64,000 bases of DNA. It comes from Coturnix japonica (Eukaryota > Chordata > Aves > Galliformes > Phasianidae). This document shows, piece after piece, positions 54,301-61,051 of the stretch (positions are counted from its first letter, which is position 1; every line of letters starts with the position of its first letter). The notes under the pieces were generated by a model that made no database searches, was not told where the DNA came from, and saw only the letters and a list, made by a program, of their open reading frames with translations. The position numbers and the translations under genes were made by a program. The DNA lies in assembly GCF_001577835.2 (NCBI RefSeq), contig NC_029519.1:39359977-39423976 (forward strand), in the 5' to 3' direction.

Positions 54301-54626
54301 TACATAAAGAATTGTCCAGCCAAGTAATTTCCCAGTTTACCAGTTCAAAACTTCTTAGTTTTCATGGGGGGTAAAAAAAAAAAAAAAAAAAAAANNNNNA
54401 TTTATTGTAAAATAAATTCTTGTATCATTATCTCATTGCAGCTGGAGTTTTAAAATGTCATGTTCAACCAAACATCAATATTATTCTGTTGTTATTTATC
54501 ATAATAAAAACATAGTATAAAACTTAAAATTCATTAATTAAAGCCAGATATTAAAAATGGAATATTCAAATATTTTTATTTTTCTCTTCCATAGGGTTCT
54601 AAGATCAAAATATGCTTGCCCTTATA

Positions 54627-54664
<38 letters not shown>

Positions 54665-55823
54665 TATTTCTGGGAAAGCTAGATGGGGCCTGAAAATACT
54701 ATTCTGTATGGCTATTATCTCCAAGTACTGCCTCAGTGTGAAATGATTCTTTAATATGTCCAGTGCCAGATGCCAGCCCAAAGAGTAACAGGGTTGTTCG
54801 GGGATTAAGAGGGGTAGTTTTGTATTGGAAACTGGAGATCACAAAATACTAGTAAGATCTTTAAGGTAAACAAAGTTGACAACAACCTCAAGTCCAAAGG
54901 ACTTGCTGCCAGTACTTCTGCATGAGATCAGTGATCTCTGCTGTGGCCCAGTGGAAAATACATGCCACGTGTTAATGGTTGATAACAGCCATAGAAAGCT
55001 GCTGTTGTTACACTCCATTTGACAAGAATAGCAAATATGGTGTCACCAGTTTGTCATCTTAATCTTTGGATTAGTGAATATTGAGTCTTGCTTTAGGCAT
55101 GCAGATCAGCTCAGAAATCATTGAGTTAGTACTAAAGTATAGTAACCTAATTGCTTAATTTTACAGTTTAATTGGCAAGTTCCGAGAGCATACCACTGTA
55201 GAAATGCACTTAAAATTGAGTTACAGCTTTGAGACCATGTTTCATTAAATGAAAAACCTGGCAGATAGCTTCTCTCTCATCATATAAATCAGTGCTTTAT
55301 CCTTCATGTTTCTCAAAGTGCGGAGTGTTCAGCAGACTCCATGTTTTAAAACTATTCACAGAACCTTTTGGGTTTGGTTTTGTTTTTAAGATGGAGAAAT
55401 CCAAAACATAAGATAAAATTTAACTTTACAATAACTGACAAATTTACAGAATACAGCAATTCTTAAAATAAAACATGCAATGACTACAAAATTTTCAGCC
55501 TCTACAATTTAGAGGCTGCTCGCTTAACAGTTGCATGTTACTAAAGCTTTGAGCTGACTAGGTTGTATTTTTAGATGAATTTAGATGATAGACCAAAGCT
55601 TGGTTTTTACATCCTTCTCGGATACAACAAAATGTGGTAGACTTTCCACACTACATGTGTGTTGTCTTTTTCTTTCTCTCTCCAAATATTTCTGTTTTTC
55701 CAGGGTCCAGTGTTCTTCCTTGAAGATGGGAAATCGGCAGTTTCACTGAACGATGCTTTGATGTGGGCCAAAGTGAATCCCTTTTCACCACTAGGAACAG
55801 GAATACGACTTAACCCATTTTGA
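21266..55823 (+). CDS. WDR17: WDR17, WD repeat-containing protein 17 (29 coding exons)
   Basis: This is the span of the whole coding region. Joining the 29 exons listed separately gives 3924 nt, or 1307 residues plus TGA, with every junction in phase and every intron GT-AG. Human WDR17 is about 1.3 thousand residues as I recall. The N-terminal ~700 residues form WD40 repeats, for example [11 protein letters not shown] (~415), SGSDDGTVRIWDY (~585), [13 protein letters not shown] (~630) and [13 protein letters not shown] (~675), probably two propellers. From ~790 to the end the sequence is helical and solenoid-like ([35 protein letters not shown]), a layout shared with IFT and coat proteins. 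The biochemical function of WDR17 is not established. No internal stop or frameshift is seen. The neighbour SPATA4 is convergent. Upstream regulation probably comes from the CpG-island promoter near 14.4 kb. Confidence 0.95.
22331..22349. repeat. AT-rich palindrome
   Basis: Arms TATCATATA and TATATGATA are exact reverse complements separated by one base. It continues into TATACATAATA. Low complexity makes chance formation plausible. Confidence 0.7.
23653..24170 (-). mobile_element. CR1 LINE 3' end with open ORF2 tail, antisense
   Basis: This is a well-preserved antisense CR1. On the plus strand it begins with the complement of the 3' terminal repeat (GATAGAATCACAGAAT), then GGTTGGAAAAGACCTTAAAG and CAAGTCCAACCACAACC. 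The minus strand keeps an open frame of 133 codons at 23754-24155, the C-terminal end of CR1 ORF2, with [49 protein letters not shown] and [11 protein letters not shown]. The open frame suggests a younger insertion than the other copies. It is 5' truncated as usual and sits in WDR17 intron 2. Confidence 0.95.
25442..25466. repeat. Perfect inverted repeat, 11-bp arms
   Basis: TTAAGGAGACT and AGTCTCCTTAA are exact reverse complements separated by TAA. The hairpin lies in WDR17 intron 2 with no associated element. Confidence 0.9.
27454..27735 (-). mobile_element. CR1 LINE 3' fragment, antisense
   Basis: Antisense CR1 tail: GTAGGTTGGAAAAGACCTCT, AAGATCATCTAGGCCAACTA, CACTAAACCACGTCCCTCAA, CCTCCCTGAGCAGTCTGTTC and CACTTGTCCTGTCTGTAG. 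It ends about 140 bases before WDR17 coding exon 2. Confidence 0.9.
27877..28005 (+). CDS. WDR17: WDR17 coding exon 2
   Basis: 43 codons, phase 0 in and out (residues 23-65), from [15 protein letters not shown] to [10 protein letters not shown]. Acceptor TTAAAG, donor CAG|GTAAG. This is the first strand-rich segment of the N-terminal propeller. Confidence 0.95.
28272..28301. repeat. A-rich tract with CAAAAAA units
   Basis: A12 is followed by three C-A6 type units. It is intronic low-complexity DNA. Confidence 0.85.
29075..29258 (+). CDS. WDR17: WDR17 coding exon 3
   Basis: 184 nt, phase 0 in and phase 1 out (residues 66-127). It encodes a clear WD40 unit, with [18 protein letters not shown] followed by [11 protein letters not shown]. 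Acceptor TTTTAG, donor AAAG|GTATTT. Confidence 0.95.
30569..30799 (+). CDS. WDR17: WDR17 coding exon 4
   Basis: 231 nt, phase 1 in and out (residues ~127-203). It holds [37 protein letters not shown] and [17 protein letters not shown], the WD-type strands of the first propeller. Acceptor TTTCAG, donor CCAG|GTAAAA. Confidence 0.95.
31465..31716 (+). CDS. WDR17: WDR17 coding exon 5
   Basis: 252 nt, phase 1 in and out (residues ~204-287). It begins [14 protein letters not shown] and contains [20 protein letters not shown] and [18 protein letters not shown]. Acceptor TTAAAG, donor GGAG|GTAAGT. Confidence 0.95.
31930..32405 (-). mobile_element. CR1 LINE ORF2-tail fragment, antisense
   Basis: Minus-strand CR1 ORF2 text is visible: [48 protein letters not shown] and, further along, [12 protein letters not shown] 14-base direct duplication, GTTTATACACTCCT, lies at 32011-32038. 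The upstream end (plus 32300-32405) carries GCCTGGAACACAGTTGGCC and CACACTGCTAGCTCACATCC. The copy ends only about 66 bases before the acceptor of WDR17 coding exon 6. Confidence 0.92.
32472..32594 (+). CDS. WDR17: WDR17 coding exon 6
   Basis: 123 nt, phase 1 in and out (residues ~288-328). It encodes [20 protein letters not shown] and ends in a basic SPPKKK stretch. Donor AAGT|GTAAGT. The acceptor CTTCAG lies close to a CR1 insertion. Confidence 0.94.
32928..33115 (+). CDS. WDR17: WDR17 coding exon 7
   Basis: 188 nt, phase 1 in and phase 0 out (residues ~329-391). It carries a Ser/Pro-rich linker ([15 protein letters not shown]) between propeller halves, then [20 protein letters not shown] and KKWDFLRDL. 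Acceptor ATTAAG, donor TTG|GTAGGT. Confidence 0.93.
33490..33518. repeat. T-rich low-complexity tract
   Basis: TTTTG units are followed by a run of T, within WDR17 intron 8. Confidence 0.8.
34115..34283 (+). CDS. WDR17: WDR17 coding exon 8
   Basis: 169 nt, phase 0 in and phase 1 out (residues 392-447). It is a textbook WD40 repeat: [19 protein letters not shown], then [13 protein letters not shown], then [11 protein letters not shown]. Acceptor CTTTAAG, donor CCAG|GTAAGA. Confidence 0.96.
36055..36146 (+). CDS. WDR17: WDR17 coding exon 9
   Basis: 92 nt, phase 1 in and phase 0 out (residues ~448-478). It encodes [19 protein letters not shown] and [11 protein letters not shown]. Acceptor TTAAAG, donor GAG|GTAAGA. 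Confidence 0.95.
37227..37309 (+). CDS. WDR17: WDR17 coding exon 10
   Basis: 83 nt, phase 0 in and phase 2 out (residues 479-505). It encodes [19 protein letters not shown] and ATCSDDGF. Acceptor TTGAAG, donor TTTG|GTGAGT. Confidence 0.94.
38164..38250 (+). CDS. WDR17: WDR17 coding exon 11
   Basis: 87 nt, phase 2 in and out (residues ~506-534). It encodes [20 protein letters not shown] and FGCDWSQNN. Acceptor TTTCAG, donor ACAA|GTGAGT. Confidence 0.95.
39857..40021 (+). CDS. WDR17: WDR17 coding exon 12
   Basis: 165 nt, phase 2 in and out (residues ~535-589). It encodes [20 protein letters not shown], then [18 protein letters not shown] and SGSDDG. Donor GG|GTGTGT is weaker than its neighbours, but it is required for the phase and rejoins TVRIWDY in the next exon. 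Confidence 0.94.
40346..40548 (+). CDS. WDR17: WDR17 coding exon 13
   Basis: 203 nt, phase 2 in and phase 1 out (residues ~590-657). It encodes [35 protein letters not shown] and [13 protein letters not shown], a complete WD40 blade. Acceptor TTTCAG, donor TATG|GTAATA. Confidence 0.96.
40631..40780 (+). CDS. WDR17: WDR17 coding exon 14
   Basis: 150 nt, phase 1 in and out (residues ~658-707). It encodes [20 protein letters not shown] and VRLWSL, the last clear WD40 unit, then [15 protein letters not shown]. Only an 82-base intron separates it from exon 13. Confidence 0.96.
40878..41008 (+). CDS. WDR17: WDR17 coding exon 15
   Basis: 131 nt, phase 1 in and phase 0 out (residues ~708-751). It encodes [20 protein letters not shown] and [11 protein letters not shown], a charged helical link from the propeller to the helical tail. 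Donor TTTTCA|GTAAGT. Confidence 0.94.
42478..42603 (+). CDS. WDR17: WDR17 coding exon 16
   Basis: 42 codons, phase 0 in and out (residues 752-793). It encodes [36 protein letters not shown] and VRFKM. Acceptor TTTCAG, donor ATG|GTAAGT. Confidence 0.95.
44133..44288 (+). CDS. WDR17: WDR17 coding exon 17
   Basis: 52 codons, phase 0 in and out (residues 794-845). It encodes [17 protein letters not shown] and [19 protein letters not shown], then [10 protein letters not shown]. This is the start of the alpha-solenoid tail. Acceptor TATCAG, donor GAG|GTAAAA. Confidence 0.95.
44544..44608 (+). CDS. WDR17: WDR17 coding exon 18
   Basis: 65 nt, phase 0 in and phase 2 out (residues 846-866). It encodes [20 protein letters not shown]. 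Acceptor TTCTAG, donor AAAG|GTAAAA. Confidence 0.95.
45008..45140 (+). CDS. WDR17: WDR17 coding exon 19
   Basis: 133 nt, phase 2 in and phase 0 out (residues ~867-911). It encodes [34 protein letters not shown] and [10 protein letters not shown], typical solenoid helices. Acceptor AATTAG, donor CAG|GTATTT. Confidence 0.95.
46142..46233 (+). CDS. WDR17: WDR17 coding exon 20 (variable linker)
   Basis: 92 nt, phase 0 in and phase 2 out (residues ~912-941). It starts with the conserved AACEGNMQ, then diverges into a Ser/Asp/Asn-rich stretch ([15 protein letters not shown]) that does not match the recalled mammalian sequence. It is probably a flexible loop between helices. The donor AACGT|GTAAGT is fixed by the phase of exon 21. 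Confidence 0.88.
46943..47042 (+). CDS. WDR17: WDR17 coding exon 21
   Basis: 100 nt, phase 2 in and phase 0 out (residues ~942-975). It encodes [20 protein letters not shown] and [13 protein letters not shown]. Acceptor CTGCAG, donor GAG|GTAACT. Confidence 0.95.
47625..47785 (+). repeat. Unnamed dispersed element, copy A
   Basis: This stretch aligns by eye to 61890-62060. Shared blocks are GTCAGCCTACCCCTCTGCTG (GTCAGGCTGCCCCTCCGCTG in the other copy), CATGGGATACTGGTGG and a TACTGC block near the end. A poly-T run precedes it. The class is unknown. It lies in WDR17 intron 22, between coding exons 21 and 22. Confidence 0.55.
48080..48219 (+). CDS. WDR17: WDR17 coding exon 22
   Basis: 140 nt, phase 0 in and phase 2 out (residues 976-1021). 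It encodes [20 protein letters not shown] and [19 protein letters not shown]. The acceptor GAGCAAG has a modest pyrimidine tract (ATTTTTTCATT). Donor ACATG|GTAAGA. A possible microexon may follow in the next intron. Confidence 0.94.
49436..49592 (-). mobile_element. CR1 LINE fragment, antisense
   Basis: Antisense CR1 tail of about 155 bases. CTGCCCAGGGCCCCATTGAA, CTTGAATGCCCCCGGGGATG, GGGCATCCACAGC and TTCCAGTACCTCACTGC appear in order. An A-rich run with CAAAAA units precedes it. Confidence 0.8.
49884..49904 (+). other. WDR17: Candidate WDR17 alternative microexon (21 nt)
   Basis: A strong acceptor (CTTCCTTTTAG) and a CAG|GTATTT donor bracket 21 bases. With the phase-2 flanks of exons 22 and 23 they would insert in frame as CLPSLGYR in place of a single W. 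A mammalian alternative exon at this point, recalled as reading CFPSVGY..., makes homology plausible. Reading past the donor meets a stop after a few codons. No transcript evidence is available. Confidence 0.4.
51094..51205 (+). CDS. WDR17: WDR17 coding exon 23
   Basis: 112 nt, phase 2 in and phase 0 out (residues ~1022-1059). It encodes [20 protein letters not shown] and [17 protein letters not shown]. Acceptor ATGCAG, donor AAG|GTAAAG. Confidence 0.95.
51834..51975 (+). CDS. WDR17: WDR17 coding exon 24
   Basis: 142 nt, phase 0 in and phase 1 out (residues ~1060-1106). It encodes [20 protein letters not shown] and [20 protein letters not shown]. Acceptor TTCTAG, donor AAAG|GTACTT. Confidence 0.95.
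52062..52164 (+). CDS. WDR17: WDR17 coding exon 25
   Basis: 103 nt, phase 1 in and phase 2 out (residues ~1107-1140). It encodes [20 protein letters not shown] and [14 protein letters not shown]. The preceding intron is only 86 bases. Donor CACA|GTGAGT. Confidence 0.94.
52830..52922 (+). mobile_element. CR1 LINE extreme 3' end, sense
   Basis: About 90 bases of CR1 3' tail: GGTTGATGGTTGGACCAAAT, GATCTTAGAATTCTTTTCCA, ACCCTAGTGATTCTGTGATTCTA, ending in the terminal octamer repeats. It is the only sense-oriented CR1 within the WDR17 transcript. Confidence 0.85.
53119..53220 (+). CDS. WDR17: WDR17 coding exon 26
   Basis: 102 nt, phase 2 in and out (residues ~1141-1174). It encodes [20 protein letters not shown] and [13 protein letters not shown]. 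Acceptor TTATAG, donor ACAAG|GTAATA. Confidence 0.95.
53660..53755 (+). CDS. WDR17: WDR17 coding exon 27
   Basis: 96 nt, phase 2 in and out (residues ~1175-1206). It encodes [20 protein letters not shown] and [12 protein letters not shown]. Acceptor TTTCAG, donor CCAA|GTAGGT. Confidence 0.94.
53936..54119 (+). CDS. WDR17: WDR17 coding exon 28
   Basis: 184 nt, phase 2 in and phase 0 out (residues ~1207-1268). It encodes [39 protein letters not shown] and [15 protein letters not shown]. Acceptor TTACAG, donor CAG|GTACGG. A read-through frame to a stop at 54174 exists past the donor but is not conserved. Confidence 0.95.
54373..54399. other. Poly-A run ending in a 5-N assembly gap
   Basis: A run of A (54373-54394) ends in five N (54395-54399). 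This is an unresolved homopolymer in the assembly, so the true length here is unknown. It lies in the last WDR17 intron and does not touch coding sequence. Confidence 0.95.
54632..54663. repeat. 32-base poly-T run
   Basis: An uninterrupted run of T lies about 235 bases from the poly-A run and gap, both in the last WDR17 intron. It is polymorphism-prone and prone to sequencing error. Confidence 0.95.
55704..55823 (+). CDS. WDR17: WDR17 last coding exon (29) with stop
   Basis: 39 codons plus TGA at 55821-55823 (residues 1269-1307). It encodes [33 protein letters not shown] and IRLNPF, the conserved WDR17 C-terminus. Acceptor TTCCAG. The 3' UTR continues beyond the stop. Confidence 0.96.
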   Translation, partial: GPVFFLEDGKSAVSLNDALMWAKVNPFSPLGTGIRLNPF

Positions 55824-56300
55824 TGGCAGCGTTTTCCTCTTAAAATAACACTGATTGTCAAAGGACAGAAAGATGGAAGTCAGACTTTCTTGGGAGGCAA
55901 ATACTTGGACTTTTAAAATTGTAAAATGAGAACAAAAAAAGATTTCTATAGAAATGTTTGTTGATTATCCAAAGAAGTAGTTATTGAGAATCCAAAGAAG
56001 AAAATCCTAACTTAATTGACAGCCATGTCGTCTTTTTAATAAAAATTGTTGTCAGACAACTCGGACATATTTCAGCTGAACTTGCATAAACAAATGCCTT
56101 TTAAAGCACGTAGGCAACCCTACATATCATCAAAATGCAGATAAACTGTGAAGTTCATAAGCATATTTTCAAAGGATTGATGACTTTACGAATAGCCATT
56201 GCAACTTAATTTTAGAATGTCTGGAATCACACAGTGACCACTTTTTGTTTAATTTCAGTTTTTACACAGGGTTCTAAAGCAAAAATAAAATTTCAAAAAT
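55824..56300 (+). terminator. WDR17: WDR17 3' UTR with candidate poly(A) signals
   Basis: AATAAA hexamers lie at 56038-56043 and 56284-56289, about 215 and 460 bases past the stop. Further AATAAA words at 57386, 58238, 58257 and 59136 could serve longer transcripts. Sequence alone cannot tell which is used. Confidence 0.5.
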
Positions 56301-59300
56301 GCATAGATGACATTTTTTGCAATCATTACTTACATGTATCATTAATAGCAGTGCAAAGATGTTCATAATGTTTTGTTTAGATAGGTTCGAATGTCTAGAT
56401 TATAATAGTCTATTTTCTAATAAGTTCATCTTTGGCACGTTGTCCCCCTTATACTAAAGCTAAGATGTATTTATAAATCTTTTTTTTAACAAAGCCTTTG
56501 TAAGGTACAAACAAAATGTAGTTATGTTATTAAAATACTTTATGTACACTTAAAATGCATTCTTTCTACATTTTATATTAGTTACAAATATACATGTAGT
56601 ATGATGGGCCAGAAACAAACATTTGTGCATAGGTTTTTATTTACTGACTGTCAGGCTTTTGTAGTTTGTTATCAGCATTCTGCATCATAACCTCATGCAG
56701 TGCACTGGGAATTAAAGAGTGAATGCTGCAGCTCCGGTCTCAGAAGGGAAAAACGAATCGCAATTTGCAGATTTCACTTATTTCATTTCCATTTTCTGTT
56801 AAGAGGGGAAGATAAAATGACTTTAAGTCCACAAGATTGTCTCTTTTTGCCTGCCTTGGCTCCATGTGCTCACTGGCTGTCTCACCTACAGCATTAGAGT
56901 AAGGCCTTCCATTTTTAGATACTTCATTTATCTTAATTTGCTTCAATTCCAATTATATTATCTTGCATTCTATTATTGGATTTAGTAAATTATTTTTCTC
57001 CCTTAGGTTGATGCCACTGTTATTGTTTGGTTTTTTTTCCCCAACCTGGCCCAACTCCATACTTCTCCCTTGCCCACCTTCCCTTTCTCCAGGGCATGGT
57101 CCATGGGTTCATCTGCCCCATTTGCCACAGGATCAGGCTGGACCAGGACTGGAATCATGACACAGATTCTGTGTTTCCAAACAGGAAGGAAGTTACGGCA
57201 ATAGAATACTAAGAATACTTAAATTTTATAACTTGTATATCATATGCTGTTTAACCATAGAAGAAATCTTATGGCTGGAATTACTAATTTGTAGAAAACA
57301 TGCTTTGGTTATATTATTTTTCGACTTGATGGCGTACAAGCAGAAATCTACCCGACCTTTGTTACAGTTTTAAGAGCTGGTTTAAAATAAATATAAAATC
57401 CTGCTAGTTACCTAAAATACAAAGAAGTTCTAATTAGAAACTGGCAGAACTATGTGTAGAGCAATCCTTTTAAATCCAGCGATAATACAAGGTGGTTTTA
57501 GTAGACCTTAGCCAGCCCTCAATAGGTCTGTAAGCACTGCTCTCATCCAGCTAGAAATAATGATGTCAGCTTTCCAGAAGAGTAAGGAGGAGGTTAAAAA
57601 TCAATCATTCCCATTCGTTTTATTTCTCTTTTAAAAGAACTATATTTTTCATTGCCAGTTTTAGAGTAGTATTATTGAATGTCCAGGATAAGAATATATT
57701 GATGGGGTGGGGTGGCTGTTTTGTTATGTGTGTTTACAAAAATATTTGTTCTTACGTAGGTGTTGGAGCAGAACAATTTACTTCTTGCAGGTATTGTTTG
57801 AAAAATGTTTCCCCTTGTTCAATCTCGTGGAGTTTGGAGAATTAAGAGGTGGATTTCAGAACTAAAAATTCATGCTTTGCGACAGCATTTTCCAGCGTTA
57901 TCTGAAGGGTTGCTTCGAAGATGAGATGATTTCTTTTACCAAATCATACAAGTTTGTGATATCTGTTCATACAAAATTGGTGAGGAAAACTAAGAATTTG
58001 CAGCCCCGTGTGTCTGATGATAGGATCTAAACAACTGGCTAAGCTGGCACTCTGCTTTGTTTCCAATCTTTTGCTATGCTGTAAGGATTTTTACTGATCT
58101 TTCATAACTGAAGGATCTTAAAAATAGGTAGTTTAATTGCATCAACTTGTTGCAAGTAAGTTGTGCCTTAACACATAATCTTAGGCAGATTTTACTCCCT
58201 CTTCCCACTAGAGGGTTAATTATTGTTTCATTGTTGAAATAAAATAAGTCATTATGAATAAAATGGTTGCCTTTTCTCTACTGCAGTTAACCCTGTGTGG
58301 TGACAGAAGGGAACATGCAAAAAAAGTCCTTTGTTATCCAGCACAGCTAGTCAAATACAAGTATATTCTATTTAAGAATCCTTTGTCTTCATGTCACTGT
58401 TTAATTTGTCTGTAATGATGAGTATTTCTGTTTGAATGAAGAATTTTAGCAAGCTCTCTAGTAGTGTCTTCAAATTACTATAAATCTCAGCATACCTGAG
58501 ATATTAATGCCATTTTATCCCCACAAAATCAAACTCTTTCTGTTGAAAGAATCTAACCATTAATGACATGTTTAATCTTCACAGGCGGTAGCTAAATGTG
58601 AGATCTTCACAGCAATTTCATAGGTGGGTTACAAGTCCATATGAGGGGAAAAAAAGGTCATACTATGATCTCTGCATTCAAAATGAGATGACACCTTCAA
58701 TCTACGTTCTTAAACTTCTTCATAGGTGAAAAATACTTAAGTCCAGAGCAATTGAACATTACACAAATGAAAGAAAGCACTTGTCTTCTCTAAAGAATGA
58801 AGTTAAACTACCAAGTTTAGATACCTTTTTCAGAATAGATATTTCTTTTTAAATCTGAAGCTTTTATTGTTATGTAGGAATGAAAATCTGAATTCTTTGC
58901 TCTTGATTAAAATGACTGAAAATGAAGGAAGCAAAAAAGGCACTTGTGGAGACTGTGCCTTTATATCCTAATTTTCTTCACGTAGAGTTGTTAACACTTT
59001 ACTGTAGACTCTGACGTTGTACCAGTACCATCTGTGTCCAAAACCTTCACTGATACATATCAACTCTTCTAAGAAATGAAGGTGAAATGGATGCTAGGTG
59101 GTACTATACGGACAAGTGAAAAACAGTACTGTAGAAATAAATAAAATCTGTATTGTGAAATATGATATAAACTATTTATTATTATTTGGCTTTAAATGAA
59201 ATAGTGCCTAACTAATGGTAAACGCAGATTTCTCTTTATTGATTATGCAGTCAACACAATTGTGATTGAGAGAGGGTTTGTATTTAAAAGCTCCATATCT

Positions 59301-60354
59301 CTCTGGTTAATCCTTTCAGCAGTGTTCAGAAGGTTCCAAATATCTACTGTGAGAGAGGAATTGTCGGCTGTTTCACCTCAAGTTCTTTAGAATGAGCATG
59401 TTCTGTCTCTGCTTTCTGATGAGTCTATATGCAAATAGGTGGGAAAAAATCATGACCATATTAAAAAAAAAAAACAAAAACTTGTTTAATCAGATTTAAC
59501 CATAAAAATCTAGACTAAATTTAAACCCTGAAAGTGTCTCGTTTTCCCTTGTGAAGAAACCATTTTAGCCCTACACAGAAAGGCAATGCAGTATCATTTT
59601 TAAGGGTGTTATTATTTAAATCAGCACAAACTGTCTTTGATGGCAGAAAAAGGAAGGATGTATACAAACAAGCTGAAAACTAATGAATCAATTTGTGACT
59701 ATTGCCATCAGTGCCCAGAAGAGCCAAGCAGGACTTCAGCATAGTGAATGTACTCAAATCAAAATGCTGAGAAAGGTAAGGAAAGCATTTTTACATATTA
59801 GAGTAATTGCTGCTGCTTCAATATTATGGAAAAACTCAAAGCAGTTTGATCTTCAACGATCATTTTAACACTGCTAACCCTCTCCAAGTCTCCTATTTTC
59901 TAGGACTTTGTAGCTTCAAAGTTTTTCTATGTATCTCTTGGTTGCCTGTACAGCATAAGTGAAAATAACACCTACGTGGTCCTAAAAACTTACATGAGGT
60001 GACAAATGCTTCTTTGGGATCCTAGTTGTATTTGTGGAGGGTGTGATGCAATCCAAATGGTGAACCACACGCTGTCCGAAACTTGGTTTAATGTTAAACC
60101 GACCTTTAAGACAAAAATACATTACCATTTCAGCAGTATGTTGAGCATCTGATCAGTTTGTTGTTTAGTTCTCCAGTTTATTTGAAAACCTTTATTACCC
60201 CTGTTTCCCGTTTTACTTAAATACTCAGATGACAGTCTAAGTGATGTAAAGAGGCTAAAAAAATCACTTCTAAAGTGCTGGTGTATTATTGTGTTAGTGA
60301 CAACACACAATGCTGCTGGCTGCGCCTGCCGCAAGAGCACTCTTCACCTTGTCC
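56300..60354. other. Intergenic DNA or long 3' UTR between WDR17 and SPATA4
   Basis: AT-rich DNA without recognised exons. If distal poly(A) signals are used, part of it is WDR17 3' UTR. The missing SPATA4 C-terminal exon(s) would be expected on the minus strand here; I searched for a WFDVKPTVGE-like motif and saw none. Confidence 0.5.
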
Positions 60355-60600
60355 ACTGGGAAACTGAAGGGACCTCCAGCGTGTCAGTTGTTCCCCCATG
60401 TGCTCAGTGTCCTCTGTCCTCATGTCCACATTGTTAATAAAGACACTAAGCAGCCCTAAGAGCTCATAGTTGAGGGAGGTCACTTGTAACTGGCCATAGC
60501 TGGACTGTGTAGAACAGCCCTTTGATCTTGAATCTGACAGTCCAGACCATCTTCCGTCCAACTCATCTGTCATTTAACTGCTTACTCTGTGTCTTGGTAG
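60355..60600 (-). mobile_element. Old CR1 LINE reverse-transcriptase fragment, antisense
   Basis: Minus-strand text around 60390-60480 keeps LLGLLSVFINNVDM, comparable to the CR1 RT block 'GPVLFNIFINDLD'. The plus strand shows GTTAATAAAGACACTAAGCA and CACTTGTAACTGGCC in the usual antisense order. It is strongly degraded. It sits about 230 bases 3' of the last recognised SPATA4 exon. Confidence 0.6.
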
Positions 60601-60830
60601 TTTAACAACACTGGGTGGCTGTGCTAAAGGCAATGTATACAGCATCCACTACTATCCCTGTGTGCCCAGAGCATTTCTTCGAAGAGTTTCAGTGGCAGGT
60701 TACTGCATCTCTGATGAGTGCCTCAGCCAAGAAGATCTAAGGAAATGGGTGGCTTCCTTCAGTGGTAAGAAGTAATAGAGGGGAATGTTTATTGATAATG
60801 TTAACGGTGAAAGTTAGTTATTACACTCAC

Positions 60831-61051
60831 GTGGATTCTCTTCCCTCTCTCGCATCCTCATTCCTGTTTGCATGTTAACAATGGCAACAGCCTTCTGTCT
60901 ATTGACGCAGATGCAGGGTTTCACCAGCATCTCTGTCAACCTGATGTTACTCTTGATGGCCGTGGAAGCTGTTGCTCTGGCAGCCACTGATAACTTTGTT
61001 TGGTAACAGCGGTCTGTAAAGTCGACCTGCGTATCTTGAAGATTTTCGATT
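60831..61051 (-). CDS. SPATA4: SPATA4 exon 4
   Basis: 221 nt on the minus strand, phase 2 in and phase 1 out. It encodes IENLQDTQVDFTDRCYQTKL and TASTAIKSNIRLTEML, conserved with mammalian SPATA4, then a more divergent basic stretch (NMQTGMRMREREENP). Acceptor TTTTTAAG, donor CCAC|GTGAGT. If the donor is not used, the frame ends five codons later at TAA (60816-60814), giving a protein of about 191 residues. Confidence 0.85.
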
